A model generated the notes under the pieces. It saw only the letters and a program-made list of their open reading frames with translations, had not been told where the DNA came from and searched no databases. The translations under genes were made by a program, and so were the position numbers. 64,000 nt of DNA from Asticcacaulis machinosus. GTDB taxonomy: Bacteria > Pseudomonadota > Alphaproteobacteria > Caulobacterales > Caulobacteraceae. The DNA lies in contig NZ_JAQQKV010000002.1 of assembly GCF_028550435.1 (NCBI RefSeq), positions 1,081,599-1,145,598 of the forward strand, read 5' to 3'. This document shows positions 43,496 to 51,674 of this stretch, piece after piece. Within the stretch, counting starts at the first letter, position 1. The number at the start of each line of letters is the position of its first letter.

Positions 43496-44049
43496 GGATT
43501 AAGCACCTCAAGCGTCAGGTGATCATTGGTGTAGACGCAGATGGATGAGGCGATTTTCATAGCCTTACGGGCGATCTGTTCCGCGTCCTGTTCGTACTCC
43601 AGCAAAGCCCGCGCCGCCGACAGGGCATAGGTGCCGCCAGAGCCAATGGCGGCGACCCCGTCTTCGGGCTCCAGCACATCGCCTACGCCGGTCACGGTCA
43701 GGATATGGTTCTTGTCGGCCACCAGCAGCATGGCCTCTAACCGGCGCAGATACCGGTCCGTGCGCCAGTCCTTGGCCAGATCAACGCAGGCCCGCGCCAA
43801 CTGATCGGGATATAGCTCAAGCTTGGCCTCCAGCCGCTCCAGCAGGGTAAAGGCATCCGCCGTCGCCCCCGCAAAGCCGGCCAGCACCTTACCGCCGGCC
43901 AAGGTGCGCACCTTACGCGCGCCGCCCTTAACGATGGTCGGGCCCATCGAGACCTGACCGTCACCGGCAATTACGGTCTTATTGTTTTGTCGCACGGCGA
44001 CGATGGTGGTGCCATGCCAGTTCGGAAACGGAGAATTGTGTTCGCTCAT
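43492..44049 (-). CDS. hslV: ATP-dependent protease peptidase subunit HslV
   Basis: Proteasome-like threonine protease partner of HslU. 185 residues. Removal of the N-terminal segment exposes the catalytic Thr14 in [11 protein letters not shown]. Conserved blocks: [54 protein letters not shown] and [15 protein letters not shown]. It is the first gene of hslV-GNAT-hslU. Cytoplasmic, with a role in regulated and stress proteolysis. Confidence 0.97.
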   Translation of the reverse strand: MSEHNSPFPNWHGTTIVAVRQNNKTVIAGDGQVSMGPTIVKGGARKVRTLAGGKVLAGFAGATADAFTLLERLEAKLELYPDQLARACVDLAKDWRTDRYLRRLEAMLLVADKNHILTVTGVGDVLEPEDGVAAIGSGGTYALSAARALLEYEQDAEQIARKAMKIASSICVYTNDHLTLEVLNP

Positions 44050-44109
44050 GTTGTCTTACTTGGCGGTTTTGAGCTTGTGATTCAAGTGTTGTGATGCCAT
44101 TTCGTTTAA

Positions 44110-44853
44110 ATGCTCAACGATGATGAACTCGACCGCTACGCCCGCCATATTGTGCTGAAGGAAATCGGCGGCATGGGCCAGATGCGCCTTAAGGGGGCGA
44201 AGGTGCTGATTGTGGGCATGGGCGGCATAGGTTCACCGGCAGCGCTTTATCTGGCGGCGGCGGGGGTGGGCACGCTGGGGCTGCTGGATGATGATGAGGT
44301 GTCGGTCTCGAACCTTCAGCGGCAGGTGCTGTACGCCACGAATGATGTAGGGGCGTCCAAGGCCGGTCAGGCCAAGGCCCATCTGGAAGGGCTCAATCCC
44401 CATGTGGCGTGCATTGTTCATCCGGTGCGACTGACGGAAGATAATGCGGACATTATTGCTGGTTACGACATCGTGCTGGATGGCTGCGATAATTTCGAGA
44501 CACGGTTTTTAGTCAACCGGATCTGCGTGCAGCTTAACAAACCGCTGGTGTCGGCGGCGTTAGGTCGCTGGAGCGGGCAGGTGGCGACCTTTGAGGGTAA
44601 GCCCTGCTATCAGTGCTTTGTGCCCGACATTCCCCCCGATGCGGAAACCTGCGAACGGGTAGGGGTCGTGGGCGCTCTGGCCGGTGTGATGGGGTCGATG
44701 GCCGCCTTAGAAGTGGTGAAACTGATCACCGGCGCGGGCAAGGCGCTGACCGGGCGATTGCTGATCTATGACGGCCTGTCGGGGGAAAGCCGCACCATCC
44801 GTATCCCCCCTGAGCCTTACTGTCCGGTCTGTGCGGTCAAGGGGGGCACATGA
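44110..44853 (+). CDS. HesA/MoeB/ThiF family E1-like adenylyltransferase
   Basis: 247 residues. The nucleotide-binding loop is VGMGGIGSPAALYLAAAGVG, then DDDEVSVSNLQRQVLY with the arginine finger region, DGCDNFETRFLVN, zinc-binding cysteine pairs (CYQCF and CPVCAV), and the conserved catalytic cysteine in DAETCERVGVVGALAGVMG. It adenylates the C-terminus of a small ubiquitin-like sulfur carrier (MoaD or ThiS). No such carrier is encoded nearby, so MoeB or ThiF cannot be chosen. It overlaps the MAPEG gene by 4 nt. Confidence 0.9.
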   Translation: MLNDDELDRYARHIVLKEIGGMGQMRLKGAKVLIVGMGGIGSPAALYLAAAGVGTLGLLDDDEVSVSNLQRQVLYATNDVGASKAGQAKAHLEGLNPHVACIVHPVRLTEDNADIIAGYDIVLDGCDNFETRFLVNRICVQLNKPLVSAALGRWSGQVATFEGKPCYQCFVPDIPPDAETCERVGVVGALAGVMGSMAALEVVKLITGAGKALTGRLLIYDGLSGESRTIRIPPEPYCPVCAVKGGT

Positions 44854-45266
44854 CGCTTGATCAGGTTTTTATTCTGGCCTTTCTGGCCCATTTTGGCTGG
44901 GTGGCCATGCTATATGTCTGGCTGACGATTGAGCGGCAATCGGCGGTGGCTAAGGGCGAGGTGCGCATCGGTGATTTTATCCGCGCCGGTGCCGATCCTG
45001 AGCGCTCAAATCGCGTCGCCCGCAACCTGTCGAACCAGTTTGAACTGCCGGTGTTTGCCCTGTTTGCCGGTCTGTTTATCTATCTGTCCGGTCAGGTCAC
45101 GCTGATCGATGTGGCGGCGGCGTGGCTGTTTCTGTTCGGGCGCGTGGTCCATACGGGGGTGCAGACCCTGACCCGCAATGTGCCTCTGCGCGGGATGGTG
45201 TTTGTGATCAACTTTACAGGGGTTGTGATCCTGATGACCCGCGTGGCGTGGATCGCGCTGATCTAG
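44850..45266 (+). CDS. MAPEG family membrane protein
   Basis: 138 residues with four hydrophobic helices: FILAFLAHFGWVAMLYVWL, FELPVFALFAGLFIYL, VTLIDVAAAWLFLFGRVVHT, and RGMVFVINFTGVVILMTRVA. RVARNLSNQFELPVFAL is the MAPEG signature; eukaryotic members act in eicosanoid and glutathione metabolism, while bacterial ones are mostly uncharacterised. Translationally coupled to the E1-like gene by an ATGA overlap. Confidence 0.85.
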   Translation: MTLDQVFILAFLAHFGWVAMLYVWLTIERQSAVAKGEVRIGDFIRAGADPERSNRVARNLSNQFELPVFALFAGLFIYLSGQVTLIDVAAAWLFLFGRVVHTGVQTLTRNVPLRGMVFVINFTGVVILMTRVAWIALI

Positions 45267-45313
45267 GCTTTCGCAAACCATGTGGAAAAATCGGATTTTT
45301 TCAAAAAGAGGGC

Positions 45314-45343
45314 TTGCAAGGCCAAGGGCTTAATGTCTATAAG
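45314..45343 (+). promoter_or_regulatory. promoter of tRNA-Gly
   Basis: TTGCAA (45314-45319) and TATAAG (45338-45343) with an 18-nt spacer lie 42 bp before the tRNA. The fit is plausible for a sigma-70-type promoter. Confidence 0.5.
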
Positions 45344-45384
45344 GCGCACCTCTTCGGCGGACATGAACATGACCGCGCAGATGA

Positions 45385-45459
45385 GCGGGCGTAGCTCAGC
45401 GGTAGAGCGCAACCTTGCCAAGGTTGATGTCGAGAGTTCGATCCTCTTCGCCCGCTCCA
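45385..45459 (+). tRNA. tRNA-Gly (GCC anticodon)
   Basis: 75 nt including an encoded CCA end. The acceptor stem GCGGGCG pairs with CGCCCGC. The D arm is GCTCAGCGGTAGAGC, the anticodon stem-loop has CAACCTTGCCAAGGTTG with anticodon GCC, and the T arm is GAGAGTTCGATCCTCTT. An intrinsic terminator follows at once, and an AT-rich orphan gene lies just beyond. Confidence 0.97.
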
Positions 45460-45486
45460 AACACTCTCAGAGTGTTTTGGTTTTTA
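45460..45486 (+). terminator. terminator after tRNA-Gly
   Basis: AACACT-ctcag-AGTGTT followed by TTGGTTTTT directly after the CCA end. Confidence 0.8.
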
Positions 45487-45590
45487 GATTTCTCCAAATT
45501 TCACCATAAATCTAATTAGCTCTAGTATTAGAAACGACATTTTTGGGCATCTTGGCGCTGTTGTTCCTAAATGCTTATAGGCAGCATGGC

Positions 45591-46271
45591 TTAGAATTTC
45601 TCAAGTTCAGTTAGCCAAATCTCAAATTCTTCACCGATCATATTGTACTCGCCGATAAACAATCCTAATGAAGCGTTCATTCCACTCAAAATGGTGGTTT
45701 TTACAAAAGCCATCCGATCGCTATTTTTTGTAATCAGCATATTGAACTGATCGTGTCCAAGCCTTGTGTATAAGTTTGCTGTACCTTTATGGTTAGGGTG
45801 CGCAATCTCACTAAGAACATCGTATATTTCGCTGAAAGACGGGATTTTCTTGGCTAATTTTTCCACTAAGGTCTTGATATTAATCGCCTCTGGAAATGCT
45901 TTGTCGTTCTTATACCCCATCAAGAGACGCATTAAAACGTCGTCCAAACTGTCAGACGTAAGCGCTTCACGCCCTTTTAGGATACTGTAAAGTTTGTGCT
46001 GTAGCGCTACGCTTTCCATGACGCCGCGTACCAGCAAAGCAGCGGCAACATTGTTGTCGGTCTTCCATAAAACGATTGCAGATCTAGCCAATTCTTCAGT
46101 GCGCCAAATCAAGCTTTCTCTAATGATCAGCAGTTTATATGGTGCTTTTGAAATGACGCCTAATGCGCCCACGTCAACCATGTTTGGAAGGCTTTGTGAT
46201 AGAGTAGATATTTGATCCTCAACGCTCTGAAGCATTTTATCAAGGTCAGCGTCTATTATGGAGTTTGCCAT
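45591..46271 (-). CDS. AT-rich hypothetical protein beside tRNA-Gly
   Basis: 226 residues from ATG 46271 (AGGAATG upstream; ATG 46283 also possible). Composition is foreign: 47 G/C in 120 nt at 45601-45720. The protein is largely helical with no signal or membrane segment. Blocks EELARSAIVLWKTDNNVAAA, LLVRGVMESVALQHKLYSIL, and SEIYDVLSEIAHPNHKGTAN resemble HEPN-like families with a Y-x-x-LSE-x-(A/V)HP motif, such as DUF5677, but this is from memory. No partner gene is visible. The position next to a tRNA suggests transfer. Confidence 0.7.
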   Translation of the reverse strand: MANSIIDADLDKMLQSVEDQISTLSQSLPNMVDVGALGVISKAPYKLLIIRESLIWRTEELARSAIVLWKTDNNVAAALLVRGVMESVALQHKLYSILKGREALTSDSLDDVLMRLLMGYKNDKAFPEAINIKTLVEKLAKKIPSFSEIYDVLSEIAHPNHKGTANLYTRLGHDQFNMLITKNSDRMAFVKTTILSGMNASLGLFIGEYNMIGEEFEIWLTELEKF

Positions 46272-46325
46272 ATTTAAAAGCATTCCTATGATTTTTGCTC
46301 GACTTGTCGTTACAGCCTAAGTTGC

Positions 46326-46451
46326 TTACTTCCACAGTTCATCATCGTCATTCTTGGGCTCGTCGGGGATGTTTTTGAACAGGGCATAGGTAAAGACCAG
46401 CGCCGCCACCAGAAACACAATCAGCCCGATCGCTATACTCCAGATATTCAT
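46326..46451 (-). CDS. 41-residue membrane protein
   Basis: ATG 46451 is preceded by a strong GGGGGGAG site. The predicted product has one hydrophobic helix (WSIAIGLIVFLVAALVFTYAL) and an acidic, charged tail (FKNIPDEPKNDDDELWK). It is GC-richer than the orphan gene downstream, so it probably belongs to the core genome. It lies 22 bp after the PmoA-like gene on the same strand and may be co-transcribed. No family is recognised. Confidence 0.6.
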   Translation of the reverse strand: MNIWSIAIGLIVFLVAALVFTYALFKNIPDEPKNDDDELWK

Positions 46452-46473
46452 GATCTCCCCCCCGGATGCGGCC

Positions 46474-47292
46474 CTAAACCGCCTGACGCCAGTTAAGGTG
46501 GATATTCAGCGGGGCCTCCATATCGACCGGCACAGAGCCTAAGCCGGGGTAGGCGGCGTTTTGCATGCTTTTTTCCTGGCGCAGCACCCAGGTGGTCCAC
46601 GGCGTGCCATTGATCAGGCAGGACAGCTCAATCTCATCGGGCATATCGGGCCGCAGGGGCCAGCTAAAGGCCACGGCATCACCGGTTTCAACCGCCGCAA
46701 ACTGGGCCGTCACGGCCTGACCTTTGGTGCGGATCGTGATGTCTTCGGAATGGAGGAAGCGCACGCTCGGCCCGCCATAGCCTTTATCGGGCGTGCCGCC
46801 CAAACTCAGGCCCGCCACTAATGCCTTGAGCGTGATATCGACGCTAAACCGGCGGCCATGCTCATCATCAGGATGGAGCGTAATCACCACGGCCTCATCC
46901 ATGATCGGCAAATCGGCGTCATGCTTGGTCGAGTACCAGCGGTAATGGCCGCGTAAGCTATAGTTGCCGCTTAGGTCTTCGACATGTTCAAAGCTCAACG
47001 GTTCAAAGCGGATATTGTGGCCTTCCCAGCCATCGGCGATCTTTTCGCCCAGCAGGTAGATTTCCCGCCACGCCCAGAACAGGCCGCGCTGATGGTGGTG
47101 ATCTTCGGGGGTATTTTCGGTCAGCACCGCGCCTGACAGGCCATGAACCGGATGGATATAGTTCATCCGCCACGGCTCATAGTTGCGGCACGGCGCGAAA
47201 TGGTAGGTCATGACCGGCTTATTGCGGTGGTACAGGCGCACATAGGTCAGGCCCTGTTCGGCTTTCCAGCCCGTCAATACCGCGTTTGCCAT
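46474..47292 (-). CDS. PmoA-like (DUF6807) family protein
   Basis: 272 residues from ATG 47292 with AGGAGG 5 nt upstream. Features of the family annotated as PmoA-like: RPVMTYHF-type start (KPVMTYHFAPCRNYEPW), the His-rich NTPEDHHHQRGLFWAW, and YGGPSVRFLHSED. The name comes from a misleading methane monooxygenase label; these soluble beta-rich proteins usually lie near sugar-degradation genes, here a divergent GH97 glycosidase. The true activity is unknown. Confidence 0.75.
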   Translation of the reverse strand: MANAVLTGWKAEQGLTYVRLYHRNKPVMTYHFAPCRNYEPWRMNYIHPVHGLSGAVLTENTPEDHHHQRGLFWAWREIYLLGEKIADGWEGHNIRFEPLSFEHVEDLSGNYSLRGHYRWYSTKHDADLPIMDEAVVITLHPDDEHGRRFSVDITLKALVAGLSLGGTPDKGYGGPSVRFLHSEDITIRTKGQAVTAQFAAVETGDAVAFSWPLRPDMPDEIELSCLINGTPWTTWVLRQEKSMQNAAYPGLGSVPVDMEAPLNIHLNWRQAV

Positions 47293-47415
47293 CACAACCT
47301 CCTAAGCCTTAAAACAATTTGTAATAGGAATTAAGCCTTGACCGCCGCCTGACTTTAGGGTGCCTTAACACCCATCAAAAAGAAATGCCGAACGGCACAC
47401 ATCAGGGAAGCGATC

Positions 47416-49464
47416 ATGGCCATTAAAACCAACATACTGCACGCGTGCGCCTTAGTTACACTCATCTGCGCCGGTCCGGCAGCGGCGGAAACCTTTACCG
47501 CCGCCTCACCCGATCAGCGCAACCGGATCGAAGTCACTCTGACCGATAAGGGGCTGACCTATGCCGTCAGCCGCAATGGCAAGGCGGTCATTACGCCCTC
47601 AAGCCTTGGTCTTACCCTGCAAAACCGTCCGCCATTCGGCACCGCCATCGGGGCCGGCGGGTTTACGCTTATCGATCAGAAAACCACGTCTGGTGCCGAT
47701 CAGTTTACGCTTCCTGTCGGCAAGGTAAAGTCCGTAAACGCGCGGTATAATCAAACTGAGTTTACTTATGTAGCGGCCACCGGCGACGTGAAAACCTTAA
47801 AGCTGATCGTGCGCGCCTATGATGACGGGGTAGCGTTCCGATATGTGATCCCCAAGCAGGACGGGGTGGCGACGTTCGACCTTCAGGACGAGATGACCAC
47901 GTTTAGTTTCGCCGCCGATTACGACTGCTGGGGGCTGAATCAGGGGCGGTTTGAAAACAGTTTTGAGGGCGAACATGACGCCATCAAGGCGTCTCAGATG
48001 CGGGTGTTCCACCTGTTTCAGGCCCCCGTCGTGTGCGATACCGGCGAGGCGGCCTTTGCGATCGCGGAATCCAACCTTAAGGCCTATCCCGGCGCCTATT
48101 ACACGGCGCTTAGCGACGCCAGTTACGGCGTTAAGGTCGTGCTGACCCCGCGTAAGGACAATGACCCCGGCGCGCGCTTTAACACCCGTGCCGCACGTAT
48201 TGACGCGACAAACGGTTTTGAAACCCCGTGGCGGGTGATCATGCTGGGCGATCAGCCCGGAAATCTGATTGATAGCAACCTGATCAATGCCTTGGGTGAG
48301 CCATCGATCGTGGCCGATACCTCATGGATCAAGCCCGGCCTGTCGGCGTGGGACTGGTGGAACGGCAACGATTTCCCTTTGCCTGCGCCCCACAATGCGA
48401 ACGGTCAGAAATCCGGCATGAATACCGCCACCTATAAGGCCTATACCGATTTCGCGGCAGACCTTGGGTTGGAGTATATCCTGATCGACGAAGGTTGGTC
48501 GATGGGATCGACGGTGGAGCCCAATGCGGCGGCCGATGTCACTAAGCCCAAGCCCGAAATGGATATGGCGGAGATCATCCGCTATGCCAAATCCAAGGGG
48601 GTGGGGGTGTGGATCTGGCTGCAATGGCAGCAACTGGATAACCAGATGGATGAGGCTTTGGCGACCTATGAGCGCTGGGGTATCAAAGGCATCAAGGTCG
48701 ATTTCCTGAACCGCAATGATCAGGAGATCATGGACTATTACCAGCGGCTTCTGACCAAGACGGCGCAGCATAAGATCATGGTCGATCTGCACGGCGCGTT
48801 TCCGCCGGCGGGGCTGACCCGCACCTATCCGCACTACATGACTCAGGAAGGCGTTCTGGGGGCGGAGAACAACAAATGGAGCCGCCGGATCACCGCCCAT
48901 CATAACATCATGCTGGCCTATACCCGCGGTCTACTGGGGCCGATGGACTATACGCAGGGCGGGTTCCGTCATGCGACACCGGCGGAGTTTCCGTCAAAGC
49001 AAAGCTTTATCAACCCCTATGTCATGACGACGCGCGGGGCCGCTCTGGCCATGTATGTGGTCTATGAGAGCCCGTTTGGCATGGTGTCGGATTCGCCGCC
49101 TGCGTATCGTAAGGCAGACGGCACTTGGGAAGACGGTGTTGATTTTATCAAAGCGGTTCCGGCGTCATGGGATGAAACGCGGTTTATCACGGGTGAGATC
49201 GGCCAAAGCGTGGTCATCGGCCGCCGGTCGGGCAAGGACTGGTACATTGGCGCCATGACTGACGATCAGGCCCGCGCCGTGACCGTGCCGCTGGGGTTCC
49301 TGGGGGATGGTGCGTATGGCGCCAAACTCTGGCAGGACGGGGCTACGATCTCGACCCTGAACGTCAGCGACGCCAAGGTGGATAAGGCGCAGACGATTAC
49401 GCTGAAACTCGCGGCCAATGGCGGGGCGGTTGTGAAACTCAGCCCGGCGGGTAAGAAAAAGTAA
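47416..49464 (+). CDS. glycoside hydrolase family 97 (alpha-glucosidase/alpha-galactosidase)
   Basis: 682 residues with a Sec signal (ILHACALVTLICAGPAAA), so periplasmic. An N-terminal beta-sandwich precedes a TIM barrel: GLEYILIDEGWSMGS, GVGVWIWLQWQQLDNQ, GIKGIKVDFLNRNDQEI, IMVDLHGAFPPAGLTRTYP, and MTQEGVLGAENNKW with its catalytic Glu region. A C-terminal beta domain ends the protein. The aspartate in KVDF fits the retaining (alpha-galactosidase-type) branch of GH97, but I cannot prove this by eye. It may act on alpha-linked oligosaccharides taken up across the outer membrane. Confidence 0.92.
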   Translation: MAIKTNILHACALVTLICAGPAAAETFTAASPDQRNRIEVTLTDKGLTYAVSRNGKAVITPSSLGLTLQNRPPFGTAIGAGGFTLIDQKTTSGADQFTLPVGKVKSVNARYNQTEFTYVAATGDVKTLKLIVRAYDDGVAFRYVIPKQDGVATFDLQDEMTTFSFAADYDCWGLNQGRFENSFEGEHDAIKASQMRVFHLFQAPVVCDTGEAAFAIAESNLKAYPGAYYTALSDASYGVKVVLTPRKDNDPGARFNTRAARIDATNGFETPWRVIMLGDQPGNLIDSNLINALGEPSIVADTSWIKPGLSAWDWWNGNDFPLPAPHNANGQKSGMNTATYKAYTDFAADLGLEYILIDEGWSMGSTVEPNAAADVTKPKPEMDMAEIIRYAKSKGVGVWIWLQWQQLDNQMDEALATYERWGIKGIKVDFLNRNDQEIMDYYQRLLTKTAQHKIMVDLHGAFPPAGLTRTYPHYMTQEGVLGAENNKWSRRITAHHNIMLAYTRGLLGPMDYTQGGFRHATPAEFPSKQSFINPYVMTTRGAALAMYVVYESPFGMVSDSPPAYRKADGTWEDGVDFIKAVPASWDETRFITGEIGQSVVIGRRSGKDWYIGAMTDDQARAVTVPLGFLGDGAYGAKLWQDGATISTLNVSDAKVDKAQTITLKLAANGGAVVKLSPAGKKK

Positions 49465-49466
49465 GA

Positions 49467-49580
49467 ACCCCTCTCCCTGCTTGCGGGGAGAGGGTTGGGG
49501 TGAGGGGCCTATGCGGAAGAGTGCCCCTCATCCGGCTCCAATGCTTGGAGCCACCTTCTCCCCGTACACAGGGAGAAGGA
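49467..49580. repeat. palindromic repeat between GH97 and Smr genes
   Basis: CCCTCTCCCtgcttgcGGGGAGAGGG, then GGGGTGAGGGGC...GCCCCTCATCC, GGCTCCaatgcttGGAGCC and CCTTCTCCCcgtacacaGGGAGAAGG. A common type of composite proteobacterial intergenic palindrome, related to but longer than the CTCCCC units elsewhere in the window. Confidence 0.7.
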
Positions 49581-50165
49581 TTATCGCTGGCGCTTTTTGA
49601 GCGCCACATACAACGCGCCGGAGCCGCCGTGGCGGGTATGGGCCTGGGATATGCCCGCGACCATGTATGACATAGCCGGATCGGCCAGCCATTCCGGCGC
49701 ATTGCGTTTCAGGATGCCGTTTTCAGCCATGCCTTTGCCGGTAATGACCAGAATAGCGCGGTAATCATTGGCATAGGCCTGCTGCACAAAGGCTTTCAGG
49801 CGGGCCTCAGCCGCGATCTGGTTCAGGCCATGCAGGTCAAGGCGGGCCTCAATCGGGTCGCGTTCGCGGGTGATGCGGCGTTTGCGTTTCGGCTCAATCG
49901 GATCGGGTTCAAACGATGCGGTGCGCACCAGCCGGTAACCGCCGTCAGGTTTAATGGCATCCCCGATTTTGAACGGGGTCAAAGGCTCAGGTTTGGGCAG
50001 CGGTTTAGCGACCATATCGGGCATATCGCGAACCTGAACCACTTCGGGCTCAGTCGGTTTGGCGGGCGCTATTTTGCGGGAGATTTTGCGCGAAATATAG
50101 GGCCGCACGGTCGCGGTCACCAGGGCCCAAAGCTTTTGATCTTCGCTTTTTGAGCCCTTCGCCAC
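49581..50165 (-). CDS. Smr domain protein
   Basis: 194 residues. The C-terminal Smr (MutS2-type nicking endonuclease-like) domain is clear: ARLDLHGLNQIAAEARLKAF, ILVITGKGMAENGILKR, and AHTRHGGSGALYVALK. The first 100 residues are basic and Pro-rich with no recognised domain. Stand-alone Smr proteins cleave or bind branched DNA or RNA; the function here is not established. It starts 3 nt after the RimK-like gene, so the two are co-transcribed. Confidence 0.88.
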   Translation of the reverse strand: MAKGSKSEDQKLWALVTATVRPYISRKISRKIAPAKPTEPEVVQVRDMPDMVAKPLPKPEPLTPFKIGDAIKPDGGYRLVRTASFEPDPIEPKRKRRITRERDPIEARLDLHGLNQIAAEARLKAFVQQAYANDYRAILVITGKGMAENGILKRNAPEWLADPAMSYMVAGISQAHTRHGGSGALYVALKKRQR

Positions 50166-50168
50166 CGT

Positions 50169-51599
50169 TTACTCTCTCCGCAATAACCTTGGGCTTTTGG
50201 CCCCTAAACGCTGTATCGGCCGCATCCGGCCCTCTATGTGGCCGATGATCAGGTCGGCGACCTTAACGCCTGAGGCCTTTTCAATGCCTTGCAGGCCCGG
50301 TGAGGAATTGACCTCTAAGACTTTCGGGCCGGTTTTGGAACGTAAAATATCAACACCCGCGACCTGTAAGCCCAAAGCGCGGGCGGCCTTTACCGCAATC
50401 TGAGCCTCTTCGGGCGAAATGTCCACACTGAGCGCGTCGCCGCCCTGATGGAGATTGGCGCGGAAATCACCGATCTTGGCGCGGCGCATCATGGCCGCCA
50501 CGACCTTATGGCCAATGACAAAACATCTCAGGTCTTCGCCGTCGGCTTCCTTGATGAACTCCTGCGTCAGCAGTTCGGCATCTAAATCGCGAAAGGCGGA
50601 GATGACGGATGATGCCGCCAGCCGCGTATCGGCCAGAACCACCCCGCGGCCTTGTGCCCCCTTGGTCAGCTTAACCACCAAAGGCGCGCCGCCCACGAGG
50701 TCGACCACATAGTCTGTATCCTTTGGGCTTTTGGCAAAGGCGGTCACCGGCATAGGGATGCCTTTGCGCGCCAGAACCTGCAGCGCATGGAGCTTATCGC
50801 GTGACGCGGCAATGGCGTTGGAGCGGTTGAGGCAATAGGCGCCGGTGGTCTCAAACTGACGCACGACCGCCAGACCATAGCTGGTCATGGGCACACCGAT
50901 GCGCGGGATGACCACATCGAATTGCGGCAGAGGCTTGCCGTCATAATGCACTTCGGGGCGCAGGACATTGATGTTCATATAGCAGCGCGAGGTGGTGATG
51001 GCCTCAATGACGTGGTCGCGGCTTTGGGCGGCGTCGATAATGGCGCGGCTGGAATAGTTGCTGGCATCCTGAGTGAGCAGGGCAATGCGCAAAGGCCTGC
51101 GCACGGCGGGGGCTTCAGAACCCGTATAGACCTCATATGAGCGCGGCGGCAAAATCTGCGACCGGACCGGATCGACCAGCGCGCCCATGCTTTCCAGAGC
51201 TTGCCGGCCCAGCAACATGCGATACGCCATGCCTTCGCGGTTGGTCAGGGAAACCTCGATCGGGATCAGGCGGCCTTCGACATCAAGGCGGGTCTCGATG
51301 AAGTAGCGTAATTCGGTTTCGCCGTTAGATGAGGTGACTTCGCGCTGTCCGATAATATCCGCCGAACAGACGACTTCGACATCATGGCGACCGGCGATCG
51401 GATTGACCACAAAGCGCACCCGTGGCCTGCTCTGCGTTCCGAACGGTTCTATATCGACGGCATGCAGTGATGAGGTGCGCGCACCCGTGTCGACCTTGGC
51501 CTTTATGGCCGGAAGTCCCAGATCCGGCAGCCCCAGCCATTCTTCCCAGCCAAAGGTCAGCGGCATGTTGAGAGATGTATTCAGGGGGGCGTCGGTCAT
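50169..51599 (-). CDS. RimB-RimK-like fusion: retropepsin-like domain plus ATP-grasp ligase
   Basis: 476 residues. The N-terminal domain (about 15-150) is of the RimB/retropepsin-like type, with WLGLPDLGLPAIKAKVDTGA and the D37-T-G motif followed by RTSSLHAVDIEPF, then GMAYRMLLGRQAL. The C-terminal half is an ATP-grasp ligase related to RimK: RIALLTQDASNYSSRAI, DVVIPRIGVPMTSYGLAVVR, PLVVKLTKGAQGRGVVLADT, and AGVDILRSKTGPKVLEVNSS. RimK adds glutamates to ribosomal protein S6; whether this fusion does so is unknown. It is co-transcribed with the Smr gene. Confidence 0.88.
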   Translation of the reverse strand: MTDAPLNTSLNMPLTFGWEEWLGLPDLGLPAIKAKVDTGARTSSLHAVDIEPFGTQSRPRVRFVVNPIAGRHDVEVVCSADIIGQREVTSSNGETELRYFIETRLDVEGRLIPIEVSLTNREGMAYRMLLGRQALESMGALVDPVRSQILPPRSYEVYTGSEAPAVRRPLRIALLTQDASNYSSRAIIDAAQSRDHVIEAITTSRCYMNINVLRPEVHYDGKPLPQFDVVIPRIGVPMTSYGLAVVRQFETTGAYCLNRSNAIAASRDKLHALQVLARKGIPMPVTAFAKSPKDTDYVVDLVGGAPLVVKLTKGAQGRGVVLADTRLAASSVISAFRDLDAELLTQEFIKEADGEDLRCFVIGHKVVAAMMRRAKIGDFRANLHQGGDALSVDISPEEAQIAVKAARALGLQVAGVDILRSKTGPKVLEVNSSPGLQGIEKASGVKVADLIIGHIEGRMRPIQRLGAKSPRLLRRE

Positions 51600-51674
51600 G
51601 AAAAATCCTCTGGCTACGGCCTATCTTATCTTTGGCCTTAGCGATGATCCATGACGGATTTTTGACTTTGAGCG

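Noticed and set aside
45385..46320. Prophage or integrative element at tRNA-Gly
   Set aside because: No integrase, no second copy of the tRNA 3' end and only one AT-rich gene; transfer is possible but no att site can be shown.
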